Shown here: piece after piece, positions 49,641-60,620 of the stretch
Position numbering within the stretch: the stretch's first letter is position 1
Layout: each line of letters opens with the position of its first letter
From: Halomonas sp. NO4
GTDB taxonomy: Bacteria > Pseudomonadota > Gammaproteobacteria > Pseudomonadales > Halomonadaceae
Assembly (NCBI RefSeq): GCF_010994375.1
Contig: NZ_WHMA01000005.1
Location: forward strand, 124,001-188,000
DNA length: 64,000 nt
Reading direction: 5' to 3'
Made by a program: the position numbers and the translations under genes
Notes under the pieces: model-generated
The model's input: the letters and a program-made list of their open reading frames with translations, nothing else
Told to the model about the DNA's origin: nothing
Databases searched by the model: none

Positions 49641-49898
49641 TCAGGCAGAGACGACGCTGACGAACTTGCGGTTCTTCGGACCCTTGGTCTCGAACTTGAT
49701 CACGCCGTCGTTCAGAGCGAACAGGGTGTGATCACGTCCCAGGCCCACGCCGGTACCGGCATGGAACTTGGTGCCACGCTGGCGAACGATGATGTTGCCG
49801 GCGGTCACGGTCTGGCCGCCGAACAGCTTGACGCCAAGGCGCTTGGATTCGCTGTCGCGACCGTTACGGGTAGAGCCCGCTGCCTTCTTGTGAGCCAT
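49641..49898 (-). CDS. rpmA: 50S ribosomal protein L27
   Basis: 85 residues beginning [15 protein letters not shown], with the invariant [11 protein letters not shown]27's N-terminus reaches the peptidyl-transferase centre. Follows rplU by 36 bases. Confidence 0.98.
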   Translation of the reverse strand: MAHKKAAGSTRNGRDSESKRLGVKLFGGQTVTAGNIIVRQRGTKFHAGTGVGLGRDHTLFALNDGVIKFETKGPKNRKFVSVVSA

Positions 49899-49934
49899 TG
49901 CAAATACCTCGCTGGTTCAGGGGGAACGGACCGC

Positions 49935-50246
49935 TTAGGCGGAGATCCCGGTGATCTTGACTTCAGTGAACCACTGACGGTGGCCCTGACGCTTCATGTG
50001 GTGCTTGCGGCGACGGAACTTGATGATGCGCACTTTCTCGCCACGGCCGTGGGAGACGACCTCGGCGGAAACCTTGGCACCCTCGACCAGCGGCGCACCG
50101 ACCTTGACGTCGTCGCCGTCGGCCACCAGCAGCACCTCGTCGAAATCGAGGCTCTCGCCAGTCGGCAGCTCGATCTTCTCGAGTTTGAGGGTCTGACCTT
50201 CTTGAACGCGGTACTGCTTGCCACCGCTCTTGATAACTGCGTACAT
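49935..50246 (-). CDS. rplU: 50S ribosomal protein L21
   Basis: 103 residues, [14 protein letters not shown] start and [14 protein letters not shown] segment. The ATG at 50246 follows GGAGAGAG; an in-frame start at 50267 would add seven unconserved residues. Divergent from ispB; the 242-base gap holds promoters but no other gene. Confidence 0.98.
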   Translation of the reverse strand: MYAVIKSGGKQYRVQEGQTLKLEKIELPTGESLDFDEVLLVADGDDVKVGAPLVEGAKVSAEVVSHGRGEKVRIIKFRRRKHHMKRQGHRQWFTEVKITGISA

Positions 50247-50488
50247 GCTTCTCTCTCCAGGACTCATCGGGGTTGGCTCTTCATCGGCCTGCTGCGAGTG
50301 GCGCCCCTTTCGGCAGCCATCTGACAGGGAGCATGATGAGTGGGGCGCGAATTATAACGGCCGGCGCCATGCCACACAACCCGCCGCCCGCGCGTGCTTG
50401 ACGCCCCTGCGGGGGGCCCATAGCATGGCCGGCAACCCAAGGCCTGCGGCGCCCTGCGCCGGCCCCACTCGCGCAACGATACCGACCC

Positions 50489-51493
50489 ATGCCCGCCAAC
50501 GCCTCCACCACACCCGCCTCACCGACAGACGCCGCGTCGCTGCACGCCGCGGTCGCCGACGACTTCGCGGCGGTCAACCGCACCATCATGGCGCAGCTGG
50601 CTTCCCGCGTACCGCTGGTGGAAACCATCGGCCAGTACATCATCGCCAGCGGCGGCAAGCGCCTGCGCCCCCTGCTGGTGCTGCTCGCCGCCCGAGCGCT
50701 GGACTACCGCGGCGACAAGCACATCGAACTGGCCACCCTGATCGAGTTCATGCATACCTCGACGCTGCTGCACGACGACGTGGTGGACGAATCCCACCTG
50801 CGCCGCGGCAAGGCCACCGCCAACGACGCCTGGGGCAACGCCCCCTCGGTGCTGGTCGGCGATTTTCTCTACTCGCGCTCCTTCCAGATGATGGTGGCCG
50901 TGGGGTCGATACGCATCATGGACGTGCTGTCGGCCGCCACCTGCGTGATCGCCGAAGGCGAAGTGCAGCAGCTTACCAACGTCGGCAACCCCGACACCGA
51001 CGAGGCCGCCTACTTCGAGACCATCCAGGGCAAGACCGCCATGCTCTTCGAGGCGGCCTCCCACAGCGGCGCCATCCTCGCCGGCGCCTCCCCCGAGCAG
51101 GAGAGCGCCCTGCAGCACTACGGCCGCTACCTGGGCCTGGCCTTCCAACTCGTCGACGACCTGCTCGACTACCAGGGCGACGCCCAGGCAATGGGCAAGA
51201 ACGTCGGCGACGACCTCGCCGAGGGCAAGCCCACCCTGCCGCTGATACAGGCCATGGCCGCCGGCACCTCCGAGCAGCGTGACCTGGTACGGCACGCCAT
51301 TCGCCAGGGCGGCCTCGACCATCTCGACGCCGTGCTCGCCATCGTCCGCGACACAGGCGCCCTGGACTACACCCGCGACCGCGCCGTCGAGATGGCCGAC
51401 CGCGCCCTCGCCCAACTCGACGCCCTGCCCCCCAGCCGCTACCGCGACAGCATGGCCGAACTCGCTCGCCTCGCCGTCGACCGCCAGGCGTGA
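50489..51493 (+). CDS. ispB: octaprenyl diphosphate synthase
   Basis: 334 residues, trans-prenyltransferase. First Asp-rich motif DDVVDES, second DDLLDYQGD, and GGKRLRP for IPP binding. Makes the ubiquinone side chain. The ispB/rplU-rpmA divergent arrangement is conserved in gammaproteobacteria. The ribosome binding site is weak. Confidence 0.95.
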   Translation: MPANASTTPASPTDAASLHAAVADDFAAVNRTIMAQLASRVPLVETIGQYIIASGGKRLRPLLVLLAARALDYRGDKHIELATLIEFMHTSTLLHDDVVDESHLRRGKATANDAWGNAPSVLVGDFLYSRSFQMMVAVGSIRIMDVLSAATCVIAEGEVQQLTNVGNPDTDEAAYFETIQGKTAMLFEAASHSGAILAGASPEQESALQHYGRYLGLAFQLVDDLLDYQGDAQAMGKNVGDDLAEGKPTLPLIQAMAAGTSEQRDLVRHAIRQGGLDHLDAVLAIVRDTGALDYTRDRAVEMADRALAQLDALPPSRYRDSMAELARLAVDRQA

Positions 51494-51526
51494 CCGCCAC
51501 GACGCCTCGCGGGGGCTTGCACCACG

Positions 51527-51554
51527 CAATGATTCAGGTATAGTACGCAACGCG
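51527..51554 (+). promoter_or_regulatory. sigma-70 promoter of tRNA-Pro
   Basis: -35 TTGCAC (51527-51532), 16-base spacer, -10 TATAGT (51549-51554), followed by a GC-containing discriminator. Predicted transcription start is about 51561, 23 bases before the mature tRNA. Confidence 0.75.
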
Positions 51555-51583
51555 TTGCCGGCAACGATCCTGGCAAGCGATCA

Positions 51584-51660
51584 CGGAGTATAGCTCAGCT
51601 TGGTAGAGCGCTGCCTTCGGGAGGCAGAGGTCGTAGGTTCGAATCCTGCTACTCCGACCA
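51584..51660 (+). tRNA. tRNA-Pro (anticodon CGG)
   Basis: 77 bases with encoded CCA. The acceptor CGGAGTA pairs with TACTCCG; the D-arm contains GCTCAGCTTGGTAGAGC; the anticodon arm CTGCC-TTCGGGA-GGCAG gives CGG at positions 34-36; the T-arm contains GGTTCGAATCC. The C1-G72 pair and A73 fit proline identity. Confidence 0.96.
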
Positions 51661-51669
51661 CCGGATCCT

Positions 51670-51699
51670 AAGGCCCTGCGTATCACGCAGGGCCTTTTT
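51670..51699 (+). terminator. rho-independent terminator of tRNA-Pro
   Basis: Perfect 11-base stem (51670-51680 with 51686-51696), TATCA loop, followed by T-run ending 51699. Ten bases after the tRNA. Confidence 0.92.
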
Positions 51700-51870
51700 C
51701 GTGCATCCATGAGTTGCCGGCGCCTCCTGCCACACCCCCTACCTTTGGGCAACTCGGGTGATCCTCTCCCGAAAAGGCGGTATGCTGCGTCGACCATCGC
51801 CTCAGCACCAAGGGTTTCTGTTTTCAGACGCATCCCCCGAGACCCTTGTTGTAGAACAAGGAGAGTGCTC

Positions 51871-53202
<1,332 letters not shown>

Positions 53203-53224
53203 GTCGGCGCCACTGCTTTCCGGC

Positions 53225-54730
53225 TCACACCGCCCAGCCGAAGCCCAGTACCGGCATGGCCAGGGCGAAGACCACCAGGGTGATGATCAGCACCCCGGCG
53301 AGACTCACCAGCGCCCCGGCCCGCACCATGTCGATCACCTTGAGCTTGCCGCTGGCGAACACCACGGCGTTGGGCGGGGTGGCCACCGGCAGCATGAAGG
53401 CGCAGCTCGCGGCCATGGCCACCGGCACCGAGAGCAGCAGCGGACTCGCCCCCAGGCTCACCGTCAGCGAGGCGGTCAACGGCAGGATGGCCGCCGCCGT
53501 GGCGGTGTTGCTGGTCACGTGGCTCATCAGCATCACCACCGTTGCCACCAGGGCGACCAGCCCCCAGGTCGGCCAGTCGCCGAAGGCGCCGAGTCCCTCG
53601 GCCACCGCCGCCGCCAGGCCACTGCCCTCGATGGCGCTGCCCAGGCTGAGCCCGCCGCCCACCAGCACCAGCACCCCCCAAGGCAATTGGCGAGCGCTCT
53701 CCCAGTCGAGCAGGAACTGGCGCTCGCGCCAGCGCGCCGGCACCGCGAACAGCAGCACGGCCCCCATCACCGCAATGCCGGCGTCGCTGAGCTCGAGGCC
53801 GGGCATCCAGCCCTGTAGCAGCGGCCGCGTCACCCAGGCCAGCGCCACCAGGGCGAAGATCAGCGCCACGCGACGCTCGGGGGGTGTCATGCGGCCCAGG
53901 TCGGCGGCCTGCTCCTCGAGCAGCGCCGCTACCCCGGGCAGGGGCTCGCGCGGCAGCGGGTAGACGACACGCGTGAGCAGCCACCAGGCCAGTGCCAGCA
54001 ACGCCAGTGCCGGCGGCACGGCAAACAGCATCCAGCGGGCGAAGCTGATCTCGATGGCGTAGCTGTCGGCCATGAAGCCCGCCAGCAGGGCATTGGGCGG
54101 CGTGCCGATCAGGGTGCCCATGCCGCCGATGTTGGCGGCCAGGGCAATGCCCAGCAGAAGGGTCAGCGCCATGTGGCGGCTCGCCCCCACGCCGCCTCGC
54201 CGCTCCAGCAGACCCAGCACGGAGAGCCCGATGGGCACCATCAGCGCCGCCGTGGCGGTGTTGCTCACCCACATGCTGAGCGCAGCCGTGGCCAGCATGA
54301 AACCGCCCACCAGCTGATGGGGGCGATGCCCGCACAGCCGCAGAACCAGCATGGCGATACGCCGGTGCAGGTTCCAGCGCTGGATCGCCTCGGCGAGCAG
54401 GAAGCCTCCCAGAAAGAGAAAGATCAGCGGGTTGGCATAGGGGGCGGCCACCGCAGCGATGGGCGCGGTACCCAGCAGCGGCAGGATCACCAGGGGCAGC
54501 AGGGCAGTCACCGCGAGGGGCACCGGCTCGGCCACCCACCAGATCGCCATCCAGGCGGTCAGTGCCACCACCTGCCAGGCGGCCGGCGGCACGCCCTCCG
54601 GGGCCGGCAGGACAGCCAGCAGCAGGGCCAGCAGCGGGCCGGCGAACAGCCCCACCGCCAGCCAGGCCCGTTGCCAGCGCGCGCGACGCGCCCGCTTCGC
54701 CTTATCCTCATCCTCCTGCACCTCGCTCAT
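53225..54730 (-). CDS. DASS/SLC13 family sodium-coupled anion transporter
   Basis: 501 residues with about 12 hydrophobic segments and two SNT-type substrate/sodium motifs (SMWVSNTATAALMVP at about 150; SHVTSNTATAAAILP at about 405). Imports dicarboxylates or sulfate with Na+, useful in a saline habitat. The substrate cannot be set from sequence alone. AAGGAG precedes the ATG. Confidence 0.9.
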   Translation of the reverse strand: MSEVQEDEDKAKRARRARWQRAWLAVGLFAGPLLALLLAVLPAPEGVPPAAWQVVALTAWMAIWWVAEPVPLAVTALLPLVILPLLGTAPIAAVAAPYANPLIFLFLGGFLLAEAIQRWNLHRRIAMLVLRLCGHRPHQLVGGFMLATAALSMWVSNTATAALMVPIGLSVLGLLERRGGVGASRHMALTLLLGIALAANIGGMGTLIGTPPNALLAGFMADSYAIEISFARWMLFAVPPALALLALAWWLLTRVVYPLPREPLPGVAALLEEQAADLGRMTPPERRVALIFALVALAWVTRPLLQGWMPGLELSDAGIAVMGAVLLFAVPARWRERQFLLDWESARQLPWGVLVLVGGGLSLGSAIEGSGLAAAVAEGLGAFGDWPTWGLVALVATVVMLMSHVTSNTATAAAILPLTASLTVSLGASPLLLSVPVAMAASCAFMLPVATPPNAVVFASGKLKVIDMVRAGALVSLAGVLIITLVVFALAMPVLGFGWAV

Positions 54731-54749
54731 CCCCTCCCTCCTTGCCGGT

Positions 54750-56321
54750 CTACAGCCAGGGCGCCAGGGGCAGCATCCGTCCCAGCCAGGCCAGGAAGTG
54801 CCGCCAGCGGCTGCCCGGCTCCTGCTCGAGCCGTTGCGGCACTCCCGCCACCCGGGTCTCCCAGGTGAGGCGTCCGGCCGGGCTCATCGCCACCCGATAG
54901 CTCAGCGCGGGATGGGTGCCGCGGTCGACCAGGGCGCGGAAAGCGCCCACCAGGCTGTCACTGCGTACCAGCAGGCCGATCTCGCTATTCCACCATACCG
55001 AGCGCGGGTCGGCATTGGCCGAGCCCACGAACAGCCACTCCCCGTCGATGGCCAGCGCCTTGATGTGCAGCGCCGAGGCGGACGCCCCCAGGCCGGCGTC
55101 GCGCTCGCCGAGGGTGGCCGAGGTGCTCTTCAGCTCGTGCAGGGCCACGCCGCGGTCGATGAGCACCGGGCGATGGCGCTGGTAGGCGCCGTGGACGAGA
55201 GGCACGTCGGTCGCCTCCAGGGCGTTGGTGATCACCGCGACCTCGACTCCCGCCTCGGCCAGGGCAGCGAGCCACTCGGTACCGCCCTTGCCGGGCACGA
55301 AGTAGGCGAAGATCAGCGTCAGGCGCATCGCCGGCGTGGGCGCCTGGGCGAGCAGCGCTCCCGCCAGGGTCCGCGCCAGCGGGGGCCGTCCCGGCCAGGC
55401 CAGCTTGCCGGGCGGGTCCCACAGCGCCACGGCTTCGCCCCAGTGCAGTCGCTCCACCGGAGCGGTGCGCTGGCCGCGCTCAGACTGGCGACGCAGCGCC
55501 GCCAGGTAGGGCGCATCGGCCTCGCGCCACGCCGCCAGGCCCTCGGCCAGCGCCCGCCAGGCCGAGGGCGAGGCCTGGTGGAAGCGCGCCAGGGGCTGGG
55601 CCAGGCCATGGTTCCAGTAGAGATCGAAGCTGCGCGCCAGCGACGGCACCACCGCGCCGATGGCCATCAGGTCGAGGTCGGTGAAATTGCGCGGCGCGCC
55701 GGCGCTGTAGTATTCGTCGCCCAGGTTGCGCCCGCCGACGATGGCCACGGCCCCGTCGGCGAGCCACAGCTTGTTGTGCATGCGTCGATGCTGGCGGCTC
55801 GCCTGGGGCAGCGAGGCGAGCACCCGCAGGGCCAGCGAGGAGCGCCCCACCGCCAGGGCATTGTAGACCCGCACCTGGATGCGCGGGTGGCTGTCCAGCG
55901 CCGCCAGCCGCTCGCCCTGGCCGGCGGCATCGAGGTCGTCGAGCAGCAGCCGCACCCGCACGCCGCCCTCGGCGGCCCCCAGCAGGCGCTGCAGCAGCAG
56001 GCGGGTGGTGAGGTCGTCGCCCATGGCGTAGGTCTGGATATCCAGCGCGCGCTCGGCCTGGTCAGCGAGCAGGGCGCGCAGGCGAAAGGCATCCTGGCCG
56101 CTGGCCAGCAGGGCGACACCGCTCTCACCCGGATGGCCGACCGCGTTCAGCGCGGCCCACTGCCCCAGCCAGGTGTCGCCGGCCTCAAGCGGGGTGAGCG
56201 CGGAGGCATGCTCGCGGGGTACCGGGGCCGCGCAGCCGGCCAGCACCAGCAGCGCCAGCAGCCACCCGCGCCAGCGCCGCCGGGCGCGCCGGCCGTCAGG
56301 CAGGGTCGTCGTCGTCATCAT
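54750..56321 (-). CDS. phospholipase D family protein, ClsC-like
   Basis: About 523 residues. Lipobox LAGCA near residue 29 suggests a lipoprotein. Two HKD motifs: HNKLWLADG (about 181) and HIKALAIDG (about 414), each followed by GG/GS-N. Resembles cardiolipin synthase C (YmdC). Start chosen at 56321 (double ATG); it overlaps the upstream small gene by 26 bases. The ribosome binding site is weak. Confidence 0.85.
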   Translation of the reverse strand: MMTTTTLPDGRRARRRWRGWLLALLVLAGCAAPVPREHASALTPLEAGDTWLGQWAALNAVGHPGESGVALLASGQDAFRLRALLADQAERALDIQTYAMGDDLTTRLLLQRLLGAAEGGVRVRLLLDDLDAAGQGERLAALDSHPRIQVRVYNALAVGRSSLALRVLASLPQASRQHRRMHNKLWLADGAVAIVGGRNLGDEYYSAGAPRNFTDLDLMAIGAVVPSLARSFDLYWNHGLAQPLARFHQASPSAWRALAEGLAAWREADAPYLAALRRQSERGQRTAPVERLHWGEAVALWDPPGKLAWPGRPPLARTLAGALLAQAPTPAMRLTLIFAYFVPGKGGTEWLAALAEAGVEVAVITNALEATDVPLVHGAYQRHRPVLIDRGVALHELKSTSATLGERDAGLGASASALHIKALAIDGEWLFVGSANADPRSVWWNSEIGLLVRSDSLVGAFRALVDRGTHPALSYRVAMSPAGRLTWETRVAGVPQRLEQEPGSRWRHFLAWLGRMLPLAPWL

Positions 56322-56553
56322 CGGCTTGGGCGTCGGCCAGGCGCCGATCCAGGGCCTTGCGTGCCCGATTCCGCCGATAGAGGCGCACCACGGCGATGAC
56401 CAGCGCACACAGCACCATGGTCGCCAGCGTCCAGCCCTGCCAGGGCCGCGCGGCGTCGCCCATCAGCGTTTCCAGGGTAATGATGAGGATGAAGCCGAGC
56501 GCCTGGCTGGCGATGGCCAGGGCGCGCAGGGTATCGAAGGCTTGCTTGGCCAT
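56296..56553 (-). CDS. small two-helix membrane protein
   Basis: 85 residues. Two hydrophobic segments (about 13-30 and 40-57), a basic patch (RLYRRNRARKALDRR) and an acidic tail (DDDDDD). Not recognised as a named family. ATG 56553 with AGGAG. Overlaps the start of the phospholipase D gene, so probably cotranscribed with it. Confidence 0.75.
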   Translation of the reverse strand: MAKQAFDTLRALAIASQALGFILIITLETLMGDAARPWQGWTLATMVLCALVIAVVRLYRRNRARKALDRRLADAQADDDDDDPA

Positions 56554-56673
56554 GGGGACTCCTGGCGGGTGACACGTCGGGCAACGCACAGTAGGCTTGG
56601 CCGGACATCGTGACGCAAGTCCGTGATTCTACCCGGTCCCGCCGCCCGCGCCGACCCATGACGGAGCCCCTCC

Positions 56674-57474
56674 ATGGACGCCATCGCCCTCGGCCCCGTG
56701 CTGATTTCCGTGCCGCGCCTCTATGCCCTGGGCTGCGCGGTCCTGCTGCTCGCCGCCGCCTGGCTGCTGCTGGGCCTCTCGCCGGGCGCCCGGGCACGCT
56801 GGTTCAACGGCCTGCTGCTGGCCTGGCTGGTGGGCGCGCGACTGGGCCACGTGGGCCTCAACCTGGACGCCTACGCCGCCGCCCCCCTGGATGTCCTCAA
56901 GCTGTGGCAGCCCGGCTACCACGGCCTCTGGGGGCTGCTCGCCGCCCTGATCTGGACCGCCTGGGCCCTGCGCGACCACCTGCTGCGCCTGATCGGCGCC
57001 ATGGCGCTGACGCTGGGCGCCTCGGTGCTCTGGCTGGTGCTGGTCACCCTGGCCCCGCTGGGCGGCGACGGCGGCCTACGCGAGCTGCCCGAACTCGCCC
57101 TGGAGAACCTCGAGGGCGAGACCGTCGAGCTGTCGTCGCTGGCCGGCGAGCCGCTGGTGCTCAACCTCTGGGCCACCTGGTGCCCGCCCTGCCTGCGCGA
57201 GCTGCCCCTGCTCGCCGAGGCCGACCGGCGCGACAACGTCACCGTGGTGGTGGCCAACCAAGGCGAGGAGCTGCTCCAGGTGGCGCGCTACCTAGACGAC
57301 CAGGAGCTCAGCTTCCGTTATCCGCTGCTCGACCCGCGCCAGGAGCTGATGGTGCTCAGCGAGTCGCCGGGGCTGCCCACCACCCTGCTGTTCGACGCCG
57401 AGGGGCGCCTCGTCGAGCGCCATGTGGGCGAGCTGACCCGTGCCCAGCTCGATACCTGGCTGGACGATCACTGA
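56674..57474 (+). CDS. TlpA-family thioredoxin with Lgt-like membrane domain
   Basis: 266 residues. N-terminal four hydrophobic segments (about 8-35, 45-65, 82-98, 105-128) that include GARLGHV, resembling the core of prolipoprotein diacylglyceryl transferase. A periplasmic thioredoxin domain follows with WCPPC (C170, C173) and a cis-Pro (GLPTT). Probably a membrane-tethered disulfide reductase. GGAG precedes the ATG. Divergent from the small membrane protein gene. Confidence 0.85.
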   Translation: MDAIALGPVLISVPRLYALGCAVLLLAAAWLLLGLSPGARARWFNGLLLAWLVGARLGHVGLNLDAYAAAPLDVLKLWQPGYHGLWGLLAALIWTAWALRDHLLRLIGAMALTLGASVLWLVLVTLAPLGGDGGLRELPELALENLEGETVELSSLAGEPLVLNLWATWCPPCLRELPLLAEADRRDNVTVVVANQGEELLQVARYLDDQELSFRYPLLDPRQELMVLSESPGLPTTLLFDAEGRLVERHVGELTRAQLDTWLDDH

Positions 57475-57651
57475 ACCGACGCGAGAGCGGAGCCCAGGCT
57501 CGCGGCACGCGGCACCGGCGGCCGGTCGAAAAGGCGCCACCCCGCCCTTAAGCCGCGCCGGCCTTTGCGTTAGAATCCCCCGCCCCATGCCCGCCCGCCG
57601 GTCCCACAATGGCGGCGCGCGCACCGTTACTACCGCATCCTCCGAGGCAGC

Positions 57652-60600
57652 ATGAGCGACTTCTTCCCCGGCCAGCGCTGGATCAGCGACGGCGAGGCCG
57701 AACTCGGCCTGGGCACCATCCTGAACAGCGATGCCCGCAGCGTCACCGTCCTCTTCGGCGCCAGCCAGGAAACCCGAACCTACAGCAGCCGTCAGGCGCC
57801 ACTGACCCGGGTGGTGTTCGGCAGCGGCGACCGTATCCAGGCTGCCGAGGGCTGGACCCTCACCGTCGACGACACCAAGGAGATCAACGGCCTGATCGTC
57901 TACATCGGCGAGGACGAGCGGGGCGAGCTCACCGAGCTGCCCGAGGCGAAGCTCGCTGACACCATGCAGTTCGACCAGGCGCGCGACCGCCTGCTTACCG
58001 GCCAGGTGGATCGCAACGACTGGTTCGACCTGCGCTTTCGCACCCTGCACCACCACCATCGCGTGGAGCAGAACCCCGCCCTGGGGCTGGCCGGGCCGCG
58101 CATCGACCTGATTCCCCATCAGCTCTACATCGCCGACGAGGTCGCCCGCCGTCGCGCCCCGCGCGTGCTGCTCGCCGACGAGGTGGGGCTGGGCAAGACC
58201 ATCGAGGCAGGGCTCATCCTGCATCGGCTGCTGCTCACCGGCCGCGCCGAGCGTGCGCTGATCCTGGTCCCCGCGAGCCTGACCCATCAGTGGCTGGTGG
58301 AACTGCTGCGTCGCTTCTCGCTCCGGGTGACCCTGCTCGACGAGCAGCAGAGCGAGGCCCACGGCGATGCCAACCCCTTCGAGGCCGGCCAGCTGGTACT
58401 GGCCAGCCAGGAGTGGCTGTTCGCCAACCCCCACCGCCAGAGCCAGGCGGAGGCCAGCGACTGGGATCTGCTGATCGTCGACGAGGCCCACCACCTGGCG
58501 TGGAGCGAGCAGCAGGTGGGGCCCGGCTACGCCTGCGTGGAGCGCCTGGCCGCCGAGAGCGAGGGCGTGCTGCTGCTCACCGCCACCCCGGAACAGATGG
58601 GGCTGGAGAGCCACTTCGCCCGCCTGCGTCTGCTCGACCCCGACCGCTACCACAGCCTGGCCGCCTTTCGCGAGGAGGAGGCGCACTACGTGGAGGTCGC
58701 CGAGGCGATCGACGCCCTGGAGCGCATCCCCGGCGAGGAGGCGGACCGCGCGCGGGTCGCCGCGGTGTCTGACGAACCCGACAGCCGGGCGCTGCTCGAC
58801 ACCCTGGCCAGCCCCGAGGGCAGCGACGCCCAGCAGGCGGCCGCTCGCGACCAACTGCGCGAGTCGCTGCTCGACCGCCACGGCACCGGCCGGGTGATGT
58901 TCCGCAACAGCCGCCGCCACGTGGGCGGCTTCCCCGAGCGCCACCTACACGTCGCCGAACTGGAGCCCCCCGCGGCCTACCGCCGCGTGCTGCGCAAGCT
59001 GGCCCGCGACGAGGACTACCTCGACGAGCTGCTGATCGAGACCGGGCTCGACCACCCCGAGGTGCTGGTCCATCTGGACGCCATGTACCGGGCGCTCGCC
59101 GACGACCCCCTGAACGGCGAGCCCTGGTGGCAGATCGACCCGCGCGTGACCTGGCTGCTGGAGCGCCTGGCCGACGACGGAGAGGACGGCCTGGCCGGCG
59201 GCAAGGTGCTGGTGATCGCCCACCACCGCGAGACCGCCCAGGGGCTGGCCGAGGCCCTGCGGGTGCTGGGCGGCTACCACGCCCCAGTGTTCCACGAGGG
59301 GATGTCCCTGGTGGAGCGCGACCGCGCCGCGGCCGCCTTCGCCGACGAGGAGGACGGCAGCCAGGTGCTGGTGTGCTCGGAGATCGGCTCCGAGGGGCGC
59401 AACTTCCAGTTCTGCCGCCACCTGGTGATGTTCGACCTGCCGCTGCACCCTGACCAGCTGGAGCAGCGCATCGGCCGGCTCGACCGCATCGGCCAGCGCC
59501 ATCCCATCGAGATCCACGTGCCGGTCTTCGCGGCCAGCCCCGGCGCGCGGCTGCTGCGCTGGTACCGCGACGGCATGGACGCCTTCCGCGCGCCCCACGG
59601 TCTGGGCAGCGAGCTCTTTGCGGCCTTCGGCGACGCTCTGGCCGACGCCCTGCTCGACGACGAGAGGCTGGACGAGGTGGTCGCCGAGACCCGGACGCTG
59701 TTCGAGAGCCGCCTGGCCGAGCGCGACGCCGGGCGCAACCGGCTGCTGGAGCTCAACGCCTGCCGCGGTGATCGTGCCGAGGCGGTGAGCGAGGCGATCC
59801 AGGAGCTGGACGAGGACCGCGCCCTGCCCCGCTACCTGGAGCGCGCGCTGGACATCTTCGGCGTCGACAGCCAGGAACTGGGGGGCGGACTGCTCCACCT
59901 GCAGCCCGGCCCGCAGATGCTCGACGGCCTGCCGGGGCTCGCGAAGGGCGAGGAGGGCTTCTCGGCCACCTTCTCGCGGCTGCGCGCGCTCTCCCGGGAC
60001 GATGTGCAGCGGCTCTCCTGGGAGCACCCGCTGCTGCGCGAGATGATGGGGCGCATCCTCGACGGCACCATGGGCAACACCGCGCTGGCGCTGCTCAAGC
60101 ACCCGGCGCTGCCCGCCGGCCGCGTGATGGTCGAGCTGATCTACCGCACCCACTGCCCGGCGCCCAGACGGCTGCACCTCAACCGCTTCCTGCCGCCCAC
60201 CGCGGTACGCGTGCTGCTCGACGAGTCGGGCACCAACCTCACCGACAAGATCTCCTTCACCGGGCTTGCCAAGAACGTGCAGAAGATCAAGAAGGCCATG
60301 GCTCGCGACCTGATCCGCAGCCGCCTGGACGCGCTGCGCGAGCTGCTCGACCGCGGCGAGGGCGAGGCGCAGCGCGAGCTGCCCTCCATCGTCGAGGCTG
60401 CCCAGGCGTGCATGCGCGAGTCGCTGGACGGCGAACTCGCCCGCCTGGTGGCGCTGGCGCGTCGCAACCCTGCGGTGCGCGACGACGAACTCGACGCGCT
60501 GCGCGACGAGCGCGCCGCCCTGGACGCGGCAATCGAGGGCACCCGCCTGCGCCTGGATGCGGTGCGGGTGATCGTGACCGTGGGAGAGGAGACGCGCTGA
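57652..60600 (+). CDS. rapA: RNA polymerase-associated ATPase RapA
   Basis: 982 residues, SWI2/SNF2 family. N-terminal Tudor-like domains (1-105), helicase core with Walker A DEVGLGKT (176-183) and DEAH (about 276), helicase C (about 520-680), and the RapA C-terminal region. Recycles stalled RNA polymerase during salt-challenged transcription. GAGG precedes the ATG. The 177-base gap upstream contains a TAGAAT-like -10 element. Confidence 0.96.
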   Translation: MSDFFPGQRWISDGEAELGLGTILNSDARSVTVLFGASQETRTYSSRQAPLTRVVFGSGDRIQAAEGWTLTVDDTKEINGLIVYIGEDERGELTELPEAKLADTMQFDQARDRLLTGQVDRNDWFDLRFRTLHHHHRVEQNPALGLAGPRIDLIPHQLYIADEVARRRAPRVLLADEVGLGKTIEAGLILHRLLLTGRAERALILVPASLTHQWLVELLRRFSLRVTLLDEQQSEAHGDANPFEAGQLVLASQEWLFANPHRQSQAEASDWDLLIVDEAHHLAWSEQQVGPGYACVERLAAESEGVLLLTATPEQMGLESHFARLRLLDPDRYHSLAAFREEEAHYVEVAEAIDALERIPGEEADRARVAAVSDEPDSRALLDTLASPEGSDAQQAAARDQLRESLLDRHGTGRVMFRNSRRHVGGFPERHLHVAELEPPAAYRRVLRKLARDEDYLDELLIETGLDHPEVLVHLDAMYRALADDPLNGEPWWQIDPRVTWLLERLADDGEDGLAGGKVLVIAHHRETAQGLAEALRVLGGYHAPVFHEGMSLVERDRAAAAFADEEDGSQVLVCSEIGSEGRNFQFCRHLVMFDLPLHPDQLEQRIGRLDRIGQRHPIEIHVPVFAASPGARLLRWYRDGMDAFRAPHGLGSELFAAFGDALADALLDDERLDEVVAETRTLFESRLAERDAGRNRLLELNACRGDRAEAVSEAIQELDEDRALPRYLERALDIFGVDSQELGGGLLHLQPGPQMLDGLPGLAKGEEGFSATFSRLRALSRDDVQRLSWEHPLLREMMGRILDGTMGNTALALLKHPALPAGRVMVELIYRTHCPAPRRLHLNRFLPPTAVRVLLDESGTNLTDKISFTGLAKNVQKIKKAMARDLIRSRLDALRELLDRGEGEAQRELPSIVEAAQACMRESLDGELARLVALARRNPAVRDDELDALRDERAALDAAIEGTRLRLDAVRVIVTVGEETR

Positions 60601-60620
60601 CGCCCTCGGTACAAAACGGT

